Shown in pieces: positions 1 to 6,482 of a stretch of DNA of 6,493 nucleotides (positions within the stretch are counted from its first letter, which is position 1; each line of letters begins with the position of its first letter). The position numbers and the translations under genes are program-made. The stretch spans positions 1 through 6,493 of the forward strand of contig SOIA01000225.1 in assembly GCA_004378665.1 (NCBI GenBank). Direction: 5' to 3'. The stretch is from Candidatus Aminicenantota bacterium. Its GTDB lineage: Bacteria; Acidobacteriota; Aminicenantia; Aminicenantales; Aminicenantaceae. The notes beneath the pieces were generated by a model. The model saw nothing but the letters and a program-made list of their open reading frames with translations, was not told the DNA's origin and did not search any database.

Positions 1-1591
1 TTTTTGCTTGAGGTTCCAGGGTCAACGTCCAGGTGAGAAAGCCTTTCTCATTCTTCTTGGATGGCTCGGGATTGATAGCCAGGTCTTTTATCTCGATCTT
101 GGTGTTCTGGCTGATCGGAAGCTGATCCTGGATTTCGATGTCAACTTTGGTGCTGCGAAGGTTCTGGACCGTTATTTTATAGACGAGTTTGATCCGCTCG
201 TTCTTTCCTAAAAAGCCAGGTGGACTCTTTTCCCTTTTGATCCGTTCATGTTTGATCCGGATCTGTCGGTCTTCGCCGAAGAACACCTTCGCTTCTTCGT
301 CCTTTGCGATAAACGGAACCTTTGTGGAGCCCACGAAGTCTTGGACAACAAAAAGGTCAGTGGAGCCGGAAAGGAGCGGGTAGGGAAGAGTGTTGCGGAG
401 ATTCGCTCTCAGGAATGCAGCTTCTTTGAGTTTCGGTACAGTGATGTAATCATACTTGACGTCAATATTCTGCATGTCTATCGGCACTTTGTGAGGCGCT
501 CCGTCGCTCGGGATCTGGACATTCTTCTTGATGGCAAAATTGAGGTTGATCCCGGTCTCGACAACTCCTGCTGTGGCCATTTCCGCATCCATCATTTCCG
601 CTTCCTCGAGGGGGGCTTCGGCTTTGGGCTCTTCTGCCCGAACACCACCCATGACTTCTCCGGTGACTCCTTTGGTTCTTCTTGCTTGGGCAGGTCTCGG
701 AGTATAAAAATCCAGTATCCAGGGATACAGCACAGGAGGATTTGTCGAAAGAGCTGGAGAGGCGGTGGACAGAAAGGCCTTGGCATTCTCCCAGTTTTCT
801 CCGCTGTTCTGCTGGATGTTGGCCGACATGGCGAATTCGATCTCTGAGGAATCGGGCAGAGCTCTCATCGTGTAAAGCGGGATCCAGCGGGCTCTCATTA
901 CCGTGTACGAGAGACTGAGCTTGAATCTTCCGGCCCGTGCAGCGTCCAGGATGACCGATACTTTCCGGCTTTCTGTAGACCTCTGAGGTCTGATGGAATT
1001 CAGCTTTTTCTTGAGAGCGTTGAGCTTGGCTCTTTGGTCCTTCAGGATTTGATTTTGTTCCAGCTTTCCTTTTTTGACCTCCGTGAGTTTGCTCCCCAGG
1101 AAGTTAAGGACTCTTTCCCAGCTCTGCGTATCGGGCTTTCCGAGCATGATTTCCTGGGAGGCCCGTGCGGCATTGGCCGATTCGATGGATTTGAGAAATT
1201 TTTCCTGGGAATTGAGAACCTCGATCCTGTTGACTGTCTTGCTCATTTCCAATTCAAGCGCATCGATCTCGGCCTGGAGTTTTTTGACTTCCGGAAGGAG
1301 CGCGAATTCCAGGTACTGACTTGCCAGATCCAGGCCCACCACTTTGACGACTGCTGTCCCTTTTCCTGACACACGAAGCGAGTTAGGGATCAGAGTGACC
1401 GGAAGATTCTCGAAGAACACGGAGTGTGTACCGGAGCCGAACGTCAGGTCCGCCTCTCTGATGATAGTCGCGCGGTCGGGATAGATAGTGACCGAAGATA
1501 TTTTGCTCTTGGCGACAATTTCATCAGAGACAAGGCTGCCTGAAAGCAGCAGAATCAAGATAACAATGATCGAAAATTTTCTTTTCTTCAT
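1..1591 (-). CDS. Secreted DUF4140/DUF4139 (MuiA-like) protein, 3' end missing
   Basis: This open frame runs from ATG at 1591 through 530 codons without a stop and leaves the window at its left edge. Translation was followed line by line and shows no frameshift. Residues 1-22 look like a signal peptide (MKKRK, then a hydrophobic IIVILILLL core) with no lipobox cysteine, so the protein is probably periplasmic or surface-exposed. Residues about 31-88 (starting ISSVTIYPDRATIIRE) resemble DUF4140. Residues about 100-205 are charged and heptad-like, probably a coiled coil. From about 213 the DUF4139 part begins, with the ARWIPLYTMRA segment near 232-242. An Ala/Glu/Met-rich linker lies at about 315-345. 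The end (KLVYKITVQNL, then IQDQLPIS and FLTWTLTLEP) is the usual C-terminal beta region, so probably only a few tens of residues are missing. The biochemical function of the family is unknown; the mucoidy-inhibitor name comes from a genetic phenotype. It lies 12 nt after the transporter gene and has a strong ribosome site. Family assignment is confident, function is not. Confidence 0.85.
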   Translation of the reverse strand, partial: MKKRKFSIIVILILLLSGSLVSDEIVAKSKISSVTIYPDRATIIREADLTFGSGTHSVFFENLPVTLIPNSLRVSGKGTAVVKVVGLDLASQYLEFALLPEVKKLQAEIDALELEMSKTVNRIEVLNSQEKFLKSIESANAARASQEIMLGKPDTQSWERVLNFLGSKLTEVKKGKLEQNQILKDQRAKLNALKKKLNSIRPQRSTESRKVSVILDAARAGRFKLSLSYTVMRARWIPLYTMRALPDSSEIEFAMSANIQQNSGENWENAKAFLSTASPALSTNPPVLYPWILDFYTPRPAQARRTKGVTGEVMGGVRAEEPKAEAPLEEAEMMDAEMATAGVVETGINLNFAIKKNVQIPSDGAPHKVPIDMQNIDVKYDYITVPKLKEAAFLRANLRNTLPYPLLSGSTDLFVVQDFVGSTKVPFIAKDEEAKVFFGEDRQIRIKHERIKREKSPPGFLGKNERIKLVYKITVQNLRSTKVDIEIQDQLPISQNTKIEIKDLAINPEPSKKNEKGFLTWTLTLEPQAK

Positions 1592-1594
1592 AAT

Positions 1595-1602
1595 GACCTC
1601 CC
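1595..1602 (-). promoter_or_regulatory. Ribosome binding site of the DUF4139 gene
   Basis: The minus strand reads GGGAGGTC, with GGAGG ending 5 nt before the ATG at 1591. It fills nearly the whole gap after the transporter stop codon at 1604-1606. This supports the chosen start and means the gene can be translated independently within a shared message. Confidence 0.75.
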
Positions 1603-1603
1603 G

Positions 1604-2833
1604 TTATCCGCTTAATTGGATTCCCTGTTTCATGAAGAGTTTAACAATATTCCACAGTCCCAGGCAAGTCACGATCAGGATGATCAGAGTTCCTATGATG
1701 TTCTGATGCGCGGTGTTGACCAGATTTCCCATTTTCTGGCGGTTGTTGAGCACGATGAGCAAGAATATCGTTGCGACTGGAAGGACCAATCCGTTGGCAG
1801 CCTGAGCGAACACGATGACCACAAGAGGTTTGAGGTTCAGGATGGACACTACAAACCCGATAAGGATGACTACCAGCCACACGGCTTTAAACTGTTTTGA
1901 GTCGGGGCCTTTTTTCCAACCCATGATACCGGAAGAGGCGAAGGCTGCTGCATACGGCGCTGTCAACGCTGAACTCATTCCCGCGGTAAAAAAGCCCAGT
2001 CCGAAGAGGACATTGGTGAATGTCCCGAAAAGGGGTTTGAGCTGCTGTGCCAGCTGGATTCCATTTTCGGGAGTCAGGCCTTGCTTATAGAAAGCCACGG
2101 CCGACGTGACGACAATCGAGACGGAGATGATTCCCCCCAGCGTGATCGCAAGAAGCAGATCCTTCTTGACGGTCTTGAGGTCGGAAACAGAGCTCCATTT
2201 TTCCTTGACCGCAGAGGAGTGGAGAAAGAGGTTGTAGGGAACAACGGTTGTTCCCACAAGGGCCAGGATGAGAAACAGCGAATTTTTGGGGAAAGTCGGG
2301 ACCATGCCTTTCAGGATGGAGAGAAAATCGGGCTTGATGATGATCAGAGTCGTGAGAAAGGACACGCTCATCAAGAACACAAGAAAGATCAGGAATTTTT
2401 CGACAAGTTTGTATCTTCCCAGGCCCAGGATGAAAACAGCTATGAGTGAGATCACGGCCACCCAGACTTTGCTGGAGACAGAAGTGACGGCCTCCAACCC
2501 AAGAGAACCGCCGATGATGTTCCCGGCTTCATAAGCCGCACAGCCGAAAGTGATCGAAAAGAGTGTGAGAATCAGGAAAGTGCTCCTGGTCACTTGACTC
2601 CGCGGAAATTCTCTGAGAGCCTGGCCAAGGTCGTGACCGGAGCCCAGGCTGAGCCTTCCAGTCATATTCTGGAGGATGATGGTTGTGACAGTGGCAAAAA
2701 CAAGGGCGAAAATCAGCGCATAACCGAAATTCGCACCGGCGAGGGAGCATGTCGTGACAGTCCCGGGTCCGATGAAAGCGGCAGTGACCAGGAAGCCCGG
2801 GCCAAAAGAGGATTTTCTATTTTTTTTGGCCAT
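1604..2833 (-). CDS. NRAMP-superfamily membrane transporter with atypical substrate site
   Basis: A 409-residue polytopic membrane protein with about 11 hydrophobic segments, which is normal size for the NRAMP (SLC11) family. Helix 1 carries FIGPGTVTT at residues 20-28, aligned with the family motif YMDPGNFAT. Helix 6 carries GTTVVPYNLFLHS at 194-206, aligned with GATVMPHNLYLHS. A helix-10-like segment, FAQAANGLVLP, lies at 342-352. The three residues that coordinate Mn2+/Fe2+ in Deinococcus Nramp (Asp, Asn and Met) are here Gly22, Thr25 and Val198, so classical manganese or iron transport is doubtful. The ATG at 2833 is preferred over an upstream in-frame GTG at 2860 because it has a good Shine-Dalgarno and starts at the usual N-terminus (MAKKNRKSSFGPGF). 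It overlaps the end of hyuB by 17 nt, suggesting translational coupling. B. subtilis YcsG, an NRAMP-like protein, sits in the oxoprolinase operon (recalled knowledge), so a lactam or related solute is a reasonable but unproven substrate. Confidence 0.85.
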   Translation of the reverse strand: MAKKNRKSSFGPGFLVTAAFIGPGTVTTCSLAGANFGYALIFALVFATVTTIILQNMTGRLSLGSGHDLGQALREFPRSQVTRSTFLILTLFSITFGCAAYEAGNIIGGSLGLEAVTSVSSKVWVAVISLIAVFILGLGRYKLVEKFLIFLVFLMSVSFLTTLIIIKPDFLSILKGMVPTFPKNSLFLILALVGTTVVPYNLFLHSSAVKEKWSSVSDLKTVKKDLLLAITLGGIISVSIVVTSAVAFYKQGLTPENGIQLAQQLKPLFGTFTNVLFGLGFFTAGMSSALTAPYAAAFASSGIMGWKKGPDSKQFKAVWLVVILIGFVVSILNLKPLVVIVFAQAANGLVLPVATIFLLIVLNNRQKMGNLVNTAHQNIIGTLIILIVTCLGLWNIVKLFMKQGIQLSG

Positions 2834-4382
2834 ATCCTCCGCCTCCGGGGGTCTCCACACGCAGGAGATCTCCGGGCTGGACCTTGAAGTTGCATTTCGA
2901 TTTTAAAGGCACCTTTTTTCCTTTGGTGAAAAGAGTGTTTTTTCCCCTTTTTCCGCTCTTTCCTTTCTGGATCCCGTAGGGGCTGAATTTTCGCCGTTCT
3001 GAGATGATCGTCACCTGAGCCGGGACGTGAAATTCATACTCGCGGATGATCCCTTCTCCGCCGGGATGCTGTCCTTGGCCTCCTGAGCCTTTCCGCAGGC
3101 AGTATGTCTTGATCTTGAGAGGGAGGTAATTCTCCAGGGCTTCCAGAGGCGTGTTGAGAGAATTGGTCATGTGGGTGTGGACTCCGCTGATGCCGGAAGA
3201 ATCAGAACCTGCGCCCATGCCTCCTCCGATCGTCTCGTAGTAGGCGAAGCTTCTCTTCCTCACGGGGTCATAGCCACCAAAGGCCACGTTGTTCATCGTG
3301 CCGGAGCTTGCTGCCGGGATCTTTTCAGGAATGGCCTTGGAGAAGGCCCCGAGGAGAACATCCACGATCCTCTGGGAGGTTTCCACGTTGCCTCCGGCAG
3401 TGGCTGCGGGATGCTGAGCGTTGAGGACCGATCCTGCAGGAGCGATGATCTTGAGCGGCCTCATCAGGCCCGTGTTGAAAGGGATGTCTTCCTCGACAAG
3501 ACAGCGAAAGACATAAAGAACCGCGGAATATGTGACAGCGAAGCTAGCGTTGACGCATCCCTGGACCTGACGGGATGAAGAGCTGAAATCGATCAGGGCT
3601 TTATCGTCTTTGATGGTGATCTGGACACTGATTTCCACGGGATCATCCGTGATTCCGTCATCATCCAGGTAGTCAGTGAACGCGTAAGTGCCGTCAGGAA
3701 TATCCTTAATGGTTTCTCTGAGTATTTTCTCTGTGTAGAGCGGGATGAGCCGGGTGTAGTGGAGTATTTTTTTCAATCCATACTTGTTGAGGATCTCTGC
3801 CAACCTCTGCTTGCCTTTCTCGTTGGCAGCGATCTGAGCCTGAAGGTCTCCCTTTCGCTCTTCAGGAGTCCGGACGTTGGCGAGGATCAGTTCGAGGACT
3901 TCGGTGTTCAGCCTGCCTTTGCGAATCAGTTTCAAAGGCGGGATGATAATCCCTTCCTGAAAGATTTCTGTGGCCAGCGGCATGGAGCCGGGAGTCATCC
4001 CTCCGACATCCGAGTGATGGGCGCGGTTGGCGACAAAAAAGGTGAGCTTTTTATCGACAAAGAGTGGCGAGATGCAGGTGATATCCGGCAGGTGCGTTCC
4101 TCCTCTGTATGGGTCGTTAAGAATCACCAGATCGCCCTCTTCAAAATCGACGGCATGGATGGATGCCTGGACTGATAAAGGCATGGCTCCCAGATGAACC
4201 GGAATATGAGAACCCTGAGAAAAGGTTTCTCCTTTCCGGTCAAACAGAGCGCAGGAGAAGTCCTTTCTTTCTTTGATGTTCGGAGAGAGCGAGGTCCGAC
4301 CCAGGACAGCTCCCATCTCTTCAGAGACCGACACGAACATGTTCTTGAACAGTTCGAACTCGATCGGGTCGAATTTATCCAC
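2817..4382 (-). CDS. hyuB: Hydantoinase B / oxoprolinase B-type subunit
   Basis: A 521-residue protein of the HyuB family, the partner of HyuA in N-methylhydantoinase, 5-oxoprolinase-like enzymes and, more distantly, acetone/acetophenone carboxylases. Family landmarks in order are: N-terminal DPIEFELFKNMF (5-16), SHIPVHLGAMP (58-68), LNDPYRGGTHLPDIT (88-102), NRAHHSDVGGMTPGSMP (119-135) with a likely metal-binding His122-His123-x-Asp125 cluster, AATAGGNVETSQR (326-338), ETIGGGMGAG (383-392), HMTNSLNTPLEALE (404-417) and SGGQGQHPGGEG (433-444). The end is the usual Gly-rich TPGGGGYG (511-518). The length is at the short end for the family but no domain looks missing. The start is GTG at 4382, chosen because the next residues match the family N-terminus; the upstream AGGT is only a weak ribosome site. 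The gene overlaps hyuA by 8 nt, so reinitiation by ribosomes finishing hyuA is likely. Substrate cannot be deduced from the sequence. It should act in the cytoplasm in a complex with HyuA. Confidence 0.93.
   Translation of the reverse strand: MDKFDPIEFELFKNMFVSVSEEMGAVLGRTSLSPNIKERKDFSCALFDRKGETFSQGSHIPVHLGAMPLSVQASIHAVDFEEGDLVILNDPYRGGTHLPDITCISPLFVDKKLTFFVANRAHHSDVGGMTPGSMPLATEIFQEGIIIPPLKLIRKGRLNTEVLELILANVRTPEERKGDLQAQIAANEKGKQRLAEILNKYGLKKILHYTRLIPLYTEKILRETIKDIPDGTYAFTDYLDDDGITDDPVEISVQITIKDDKALIDFSSSSRQVQGCVNASFAVTYSAVLYVFRCLVEEDIPFNTGLMRPLKIIAPAGSVLNAQHPAATAGGNVETSQRIVDVLLGAFSKAIPEKIPAASSGTMNNVAFGGYDPVRKRSFAYYETIGGGMGAGSDSSGISGVHTHMTNSLNTPLEALENYLPLKIKTYCLRKGSGGQGQHPGGEGIIREYEFHVPAQVTIISERRKFSPYGIQKGKSGKRGKNTLFTKGKKVPLKSKCNFKVQPGDLLRVETPGGGGYGQKK
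2820..2827 (-). other. A8 homopolymer at the hyuB/transporter junction
   Basis: The minus strand reads CAA AAA AAA TAG, the last codons of hyuB, inside its 17-nt overlap with the transporter gene, where it encodes Lys3-Lys4-Asn5. As at the hyuA/hyuB boundary, the downstream frame is +1 and removing one A would fuse the two frames. Confidence 0.5.
2836..2846 (-). promoter_or_regulatory. Ribosome binding site deciding the transporter start
   Basis: The minus strand reads GGAGGCGGAGG just before AT and the ATG at 2833. The first GGAGG lies 8 nt from the ATG, a good spacing; the second lies only 2 nt away. The site sits inside the last codons of hyuB (the Gly-rich PGGGGYG tail), so initiation of the transporter is embedded in the upstream gene. 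It favours the 2833 start over the GTG at 2860. Confidence 0.65.
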
Positions 4383-6378
4383 GAGCTTTACCTTTTTTTT
4401 GAATGATGAGGTTCAAGAATCCATCCACTTCCAGCGCGTGAGAAGGAGGAAGGAATGTCGTCGATTCCGCATCCACGATCAACGCCGGGCCGTCCAGCTT
4501 ATTTCCGGTTGAAAGACGGGCCCTGTCGAACACGCTGGCCGTGTGGGATTTTCCTTTATAATGGATGGTCTGCTTTTTGATCAGTGCTCTCTCAGGCTTT
4601 GAATCAATCGACATCATTTTCTTCAGCTTGATTTTTTTGCCCGCTCCCACAGCTTTGATACGGATATTCACGATTTCCACCGGCCTCTCCACGTGATGGT
4701 AGGAATAGAGTTTTTTGTGAGCTTTATGAAAAGCGGATATGAATGAAGATTGAGGAGCGTTCCGGGTCCGGAAGGGAACGGTAATCTCATAGGATTGGCC
4801 GAGATACCGGAGGTCGAGAAAAGCATAGATCCGAATCTCCTGTTCGCTGATTCTATCTTCTTTCATAGCGCGGCGGGCTCTTTCTTCCAGTTCAGTGATG
4901 TGTGCTTCAAGTTCCTCTCCGGTTAACTCATCTGCGGTTTTCAAGATGGATTTCGAGTAGTCTTTGATAGAGTCTGCCAGGAGAAGACCCAGGGCAGAGA
5001 GGACCCCCGCATTTTTGGGAACGAGGACTCTGGGCATTTTCAGGTTGGAGGCGATGTCCAACGCATGCATCCCGCCCGCTCCTCCAAAAGAAACAAGAGT
5101 GAAATTCCTGGGATCAAAGCCTCTCTCTATGGATATCACGCGGATGGCTTTTTCCATGTTGGCGTTGGCGATCTTGATGATGCCTTCTGCGGTCTCAGAG
5201 ACTGATTTATTGATTTTTTGAGCCAGGCGCTCCAGGACATCGCGGCTTTTCTTGGGGAATAATTTCATTTTTCCGCCGAGGAAATATTCGGGGACAAGAC
5301 GGCCCAAAACCAGGTTAGCGTCTGTGACAGTCGGGAGGTTTCCTTTGCCGTAGCATGCCGGGCCAGGATCAGCTCCGGCGCTTTGAGGTCCGACGCGCAA
5401 GGAGCCGCCCTTGTCGACATGGGCGATCGATCCTCCTCCGGCTCCGACCGTGTGAATATCGATGATTGGAATGCGCAGCGGAAAATCTCCCACCAGGCTC
5501 TCATTCGTCCTTCTGATCTTGCCGTCAACCAGGGATACATCGGATGAAGTTCCGCCCATATCGAACGTGATGATATTCTTGAAGCCCGCGGCTTTTCCGA
5601 GCCGGTACGCTCCCACAACTCCACCGGCAGGGCCTGAGAGAGCTGTCCGGATCGGCTCGGCTCTGGCTCTGGCTGGAGAGATGTACCCCTCATTGGACTG
5701 CATGATCCGAAGCTCCGCTCCCTCCATCCTTTTCTCCAGGCTAGCCAGGTATTGACTGATTATGGGCATCAGGTAAGCGTTCACGGCTGTTGTGGACGTT
5801 CTCTCGTATTCCCTGTGCTCGGGCAGTATGTCGCTTGAAATTGAATAAAGGAATTTATGTTTTTTCAGTTCTGCGGAAATGATTTTTTCGTTGGAGGGAT
5901 TCGCGTAAGAGTTGATCAAGGAAACAGCCACAGCCTCGGCTTTAAATTTTTTGATTTTATCCAGGACTTCTCGGAGTTCGCTCAAGGAGATTTTTTTCTC
6001 AACCTTTCCCGATGCGGACATTCTCTCATCGAGGCCGAAGCAGAGCTGCCGGGGGAGAAGCGGGACTCTTTGCTCGCCTTTGAGCGTGTAGAGCTCGCGC
6101 CTCGTCTGCCGACCGATAAACAGAATATCCTCGAAGCCTCGCGTGGTGATCAGAGCGATTCGCCCGCCCTTCCGTTCAAGAAGGGAGTTTGTCGCGACAG
6201 TCGTTCCATGAATGATGAGAGGAAAGCGTTCCAGAAGCTCTTGAATTCCTTCGAGAATCGCGAGAGAGGGATTTTTTGGAGTGGAAGGGATTTTTTTTAT
6301 TACGATTTTTCCATCTGCATGGATCACAAAATCTGTGAATGTTCCTCCTGTGTCGACTCCGATCTTCACTTCCTTCAT
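4375..6378 (-). CDS. hyuA: Hydantoinase A / oxoprolinase A-type subunit (ATP-dependent)
   Basis: A 667-residue cytoplasmic protein of the HyuA family, the ATP-using subunit that activates the amide or ring carbonyl by phosphorylation in 5-oxoprolinase and N-methylhydantoinase. The ASKHA-type nucleotide-binding signatures are intact: GVDTGGTFTDF (7-17), IIHGTTVATNSLLERKGG (55-72) and ITFDMGGTSSDVSLVDG (270-286). Further family blocks are LSGPAGGVVGA (247-257), DIHTVGAGGGSIAHVDKGG (307-325), SAGADPGPACYGKG (333-346), VTDANLVLGRL (351-361), SFGGAGGMHALDIA (430-443) and KNAGVLSALGLLLAD (455-469). The C-terminal small domain spans about 510-660. Length is typical and no key block is lost. The ATG at 6378 is fixed by the family N-terminus, which begins only a few residues before GVDTGGT. 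No Shine-Dalgarno is visible upstream, so the message may be leaderless. It is the first gene of the apparent operon and is followed by its partner hyuB with an 8-nt overlap. Whether the product is an oxoprolinase, hydantoinase, other lactamase or carboxylase is open. Confidence 0.94.
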   Translation of the reverse strand: MKEVKIGVDTGGTFTDFVIHADGKIVIKKIPSTPKNPSLAILEGIQELLERFPLIIHGTTVATNSLLERKGGRIALITTRGFEDILFIGRQTRRELYTLKGEQRVPLLPRQLCFGLDERMSASGKVEKKISLSELREVLDKIKKFKAEAVAVSLINSYANPSNEKIISAELKKHKFLYSISSDILPEHREYERTSTTAVNAYLMPIISQYLASLEKRMEGAELRIMQSNEGYISPARARAEPIRTALSGPAGGVVGAYRLGKAAGFKNIITFDMGGTSSDVSLVDGKIRRTNESLVGDFPLRIPIIDIHTVGAGGGSIAHVDKGGSLRVGPQSAGADPGPACYGKGNLPTVTDANLVLGRLVPEYFLGGKMKLFPKKSRDVLERLAQKINKSVSETAEGIIKIANANMEKAIRVISIERGFDPRNFTLVSFGGAGGMHALDIASNLKMPRVLVPKNAGVLSALGLLLADSIKDYSKSILKTADELTGEELEAHITELEERARRAMKEDRISEQEIRIYAFLDLRYLGQSYEITVPFRTRNAPQSSFISAFHKAHKKLYSYHHVERPVEIVNIRIKAVGAGKKIKLKKMMSIDSKPERALIKKQTIHYKGKSHTASVFDRARLSTGNKLDGPALIVDAESTTFLPPSHALEVDGFLNLIIQKKGKARG
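4393..4400 (-). other. A8 homopolymer at the hyuA/hyuB junction
   Basis: The minus strand reads CAA AAA AAA GGT in the hyuA frame, eight codons before the stop (TAA at 4375-4377) and 10 nt upstream of the hyuB GTG. The hyuB frame is +1 relative to hyuA here. Loss of a single A in the RNA or DNA would join the two frames with no intervening stop. Confidence 0.5.
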
Positions 6379-6380
6379 TT

Positions 6381-6396
6381 AAGATATATTTATCTT
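6381..6396. repeat. Short AT-rich inverted repeat upstream of hyuA
   Basis: AAGATA and TATCTT form perfect 6-bp arms around a 4-nt TATT centre, immediately before the hyuA start codon. It could be an operator or chance AT-rich symmetry. It is too weak and too close to the start codon to be a terminator. Confidence 0.3.
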
Positions 6397-6416
6397 TAAG
6401 GCTGGAACAAAGTCAA
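6388..6416 (-). promoter_or_regulatory. Candidate promoter of the hyuA operon
   Basis: The minus strand has TTGACT at 6416-6411, a good -35 box, then 17 nt, then ATAAAT at 6393-6388, a poor -10 box (3 of 6 to consensus). Transcription would begin near 6380, almost at the hyuA ATG (6378), matching the absence of a ribosome site. The -35 is good but the -10 is doubtful, and a promoter further upstream outside the window is possible. Confidence 0.3.
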
Positions 6417-6462
6417 GCATAAGAAAGGGCTGACCCCAAATACTAAAAGATGCTTTGACTTT
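6409..6462. repeat. Imperfect inverted repeat with GGGCTGACCCC core
   Basis: The arms AAAGTCAAGCAT (6409-6420) and ATGCTTTGACTTT (6450-6462) are reverse complements except for one extra T in the right arm. The 29-nt centre contains GGGCTGACCCC at 6427-6437, itself a small dyad (GGG-CTGA-CCC). The layout resembles REP-like elements or the ends of small IS200/RAYT-type elements, and each arm also contains an outward TTGACT. No transposase gene is visible, so its nature is open. Confidence 0.55.
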
Positions 6463-6482
6463 ATTTGATTTCTTATTATAAT
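6455..6482 (+). promoter_or_regulatory. Strong outward sigma70-type promoter for a gene beyond the right edge
   Basis: The plus strand has TTGACT at 6455-6460, a 16-nt AT-rich spacer, and a perfect TATAAT at 6477-6482. This is a near-consensus housekeeping promoter. It points away from the hyu operon and predicts a divergently transcribed gene or RNA starting at about 6489 or later, outside the window. No coding start is visible in the 11 bases that remain. Confidence 0.55.

Noticed and set aside
248..847. Plus-strand open frame of 199 codons
   Set aside because: It is antisense to the continuous DUF4139 coding frame, has no recognisable family motif, and its open length follows from the codon use of the opposite gene.
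977..991. Perfect 15-nt palindrome AGACCTCTGAGGTCT
   Set aside because: It lies inside the DUF4139 coding sequence (Arg-Pro-Gln-Arg-Ser region), has no second copy noticed and is explained adequately by coding sequence and chance.
2834..2860. Nine-residue upstream extension of the transporter from a GTG at 2860 (MWRPPEAED)
   Set aside because: It is non-hydrophobic, lies wholly inside the hyuB coding sequence and is not part of the usual NRAMP N-terminus; the ATG at 2833 has a far better ribosome site.
5655..5680. Short GGCTCT-type direct repeats in hyuA
   Set aside because: They encode the alternating Arg-Ala stretch (ARARAEP) of the protein, so this is a codon-level coincidence and not a separate element.
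5857..6399. Plus-strand open frame of 180 codons
   Set aside because: It is antisense to the well-conserved N-terminal part of hyuA and its residue composition is that of a complement frame.
6427..6437. GGGCTGACCCC as a transcription terminator
   Set aside because: The stem is only three or four base pairs and no run of T follows on either strand; a repeat core or operator is more plausible.
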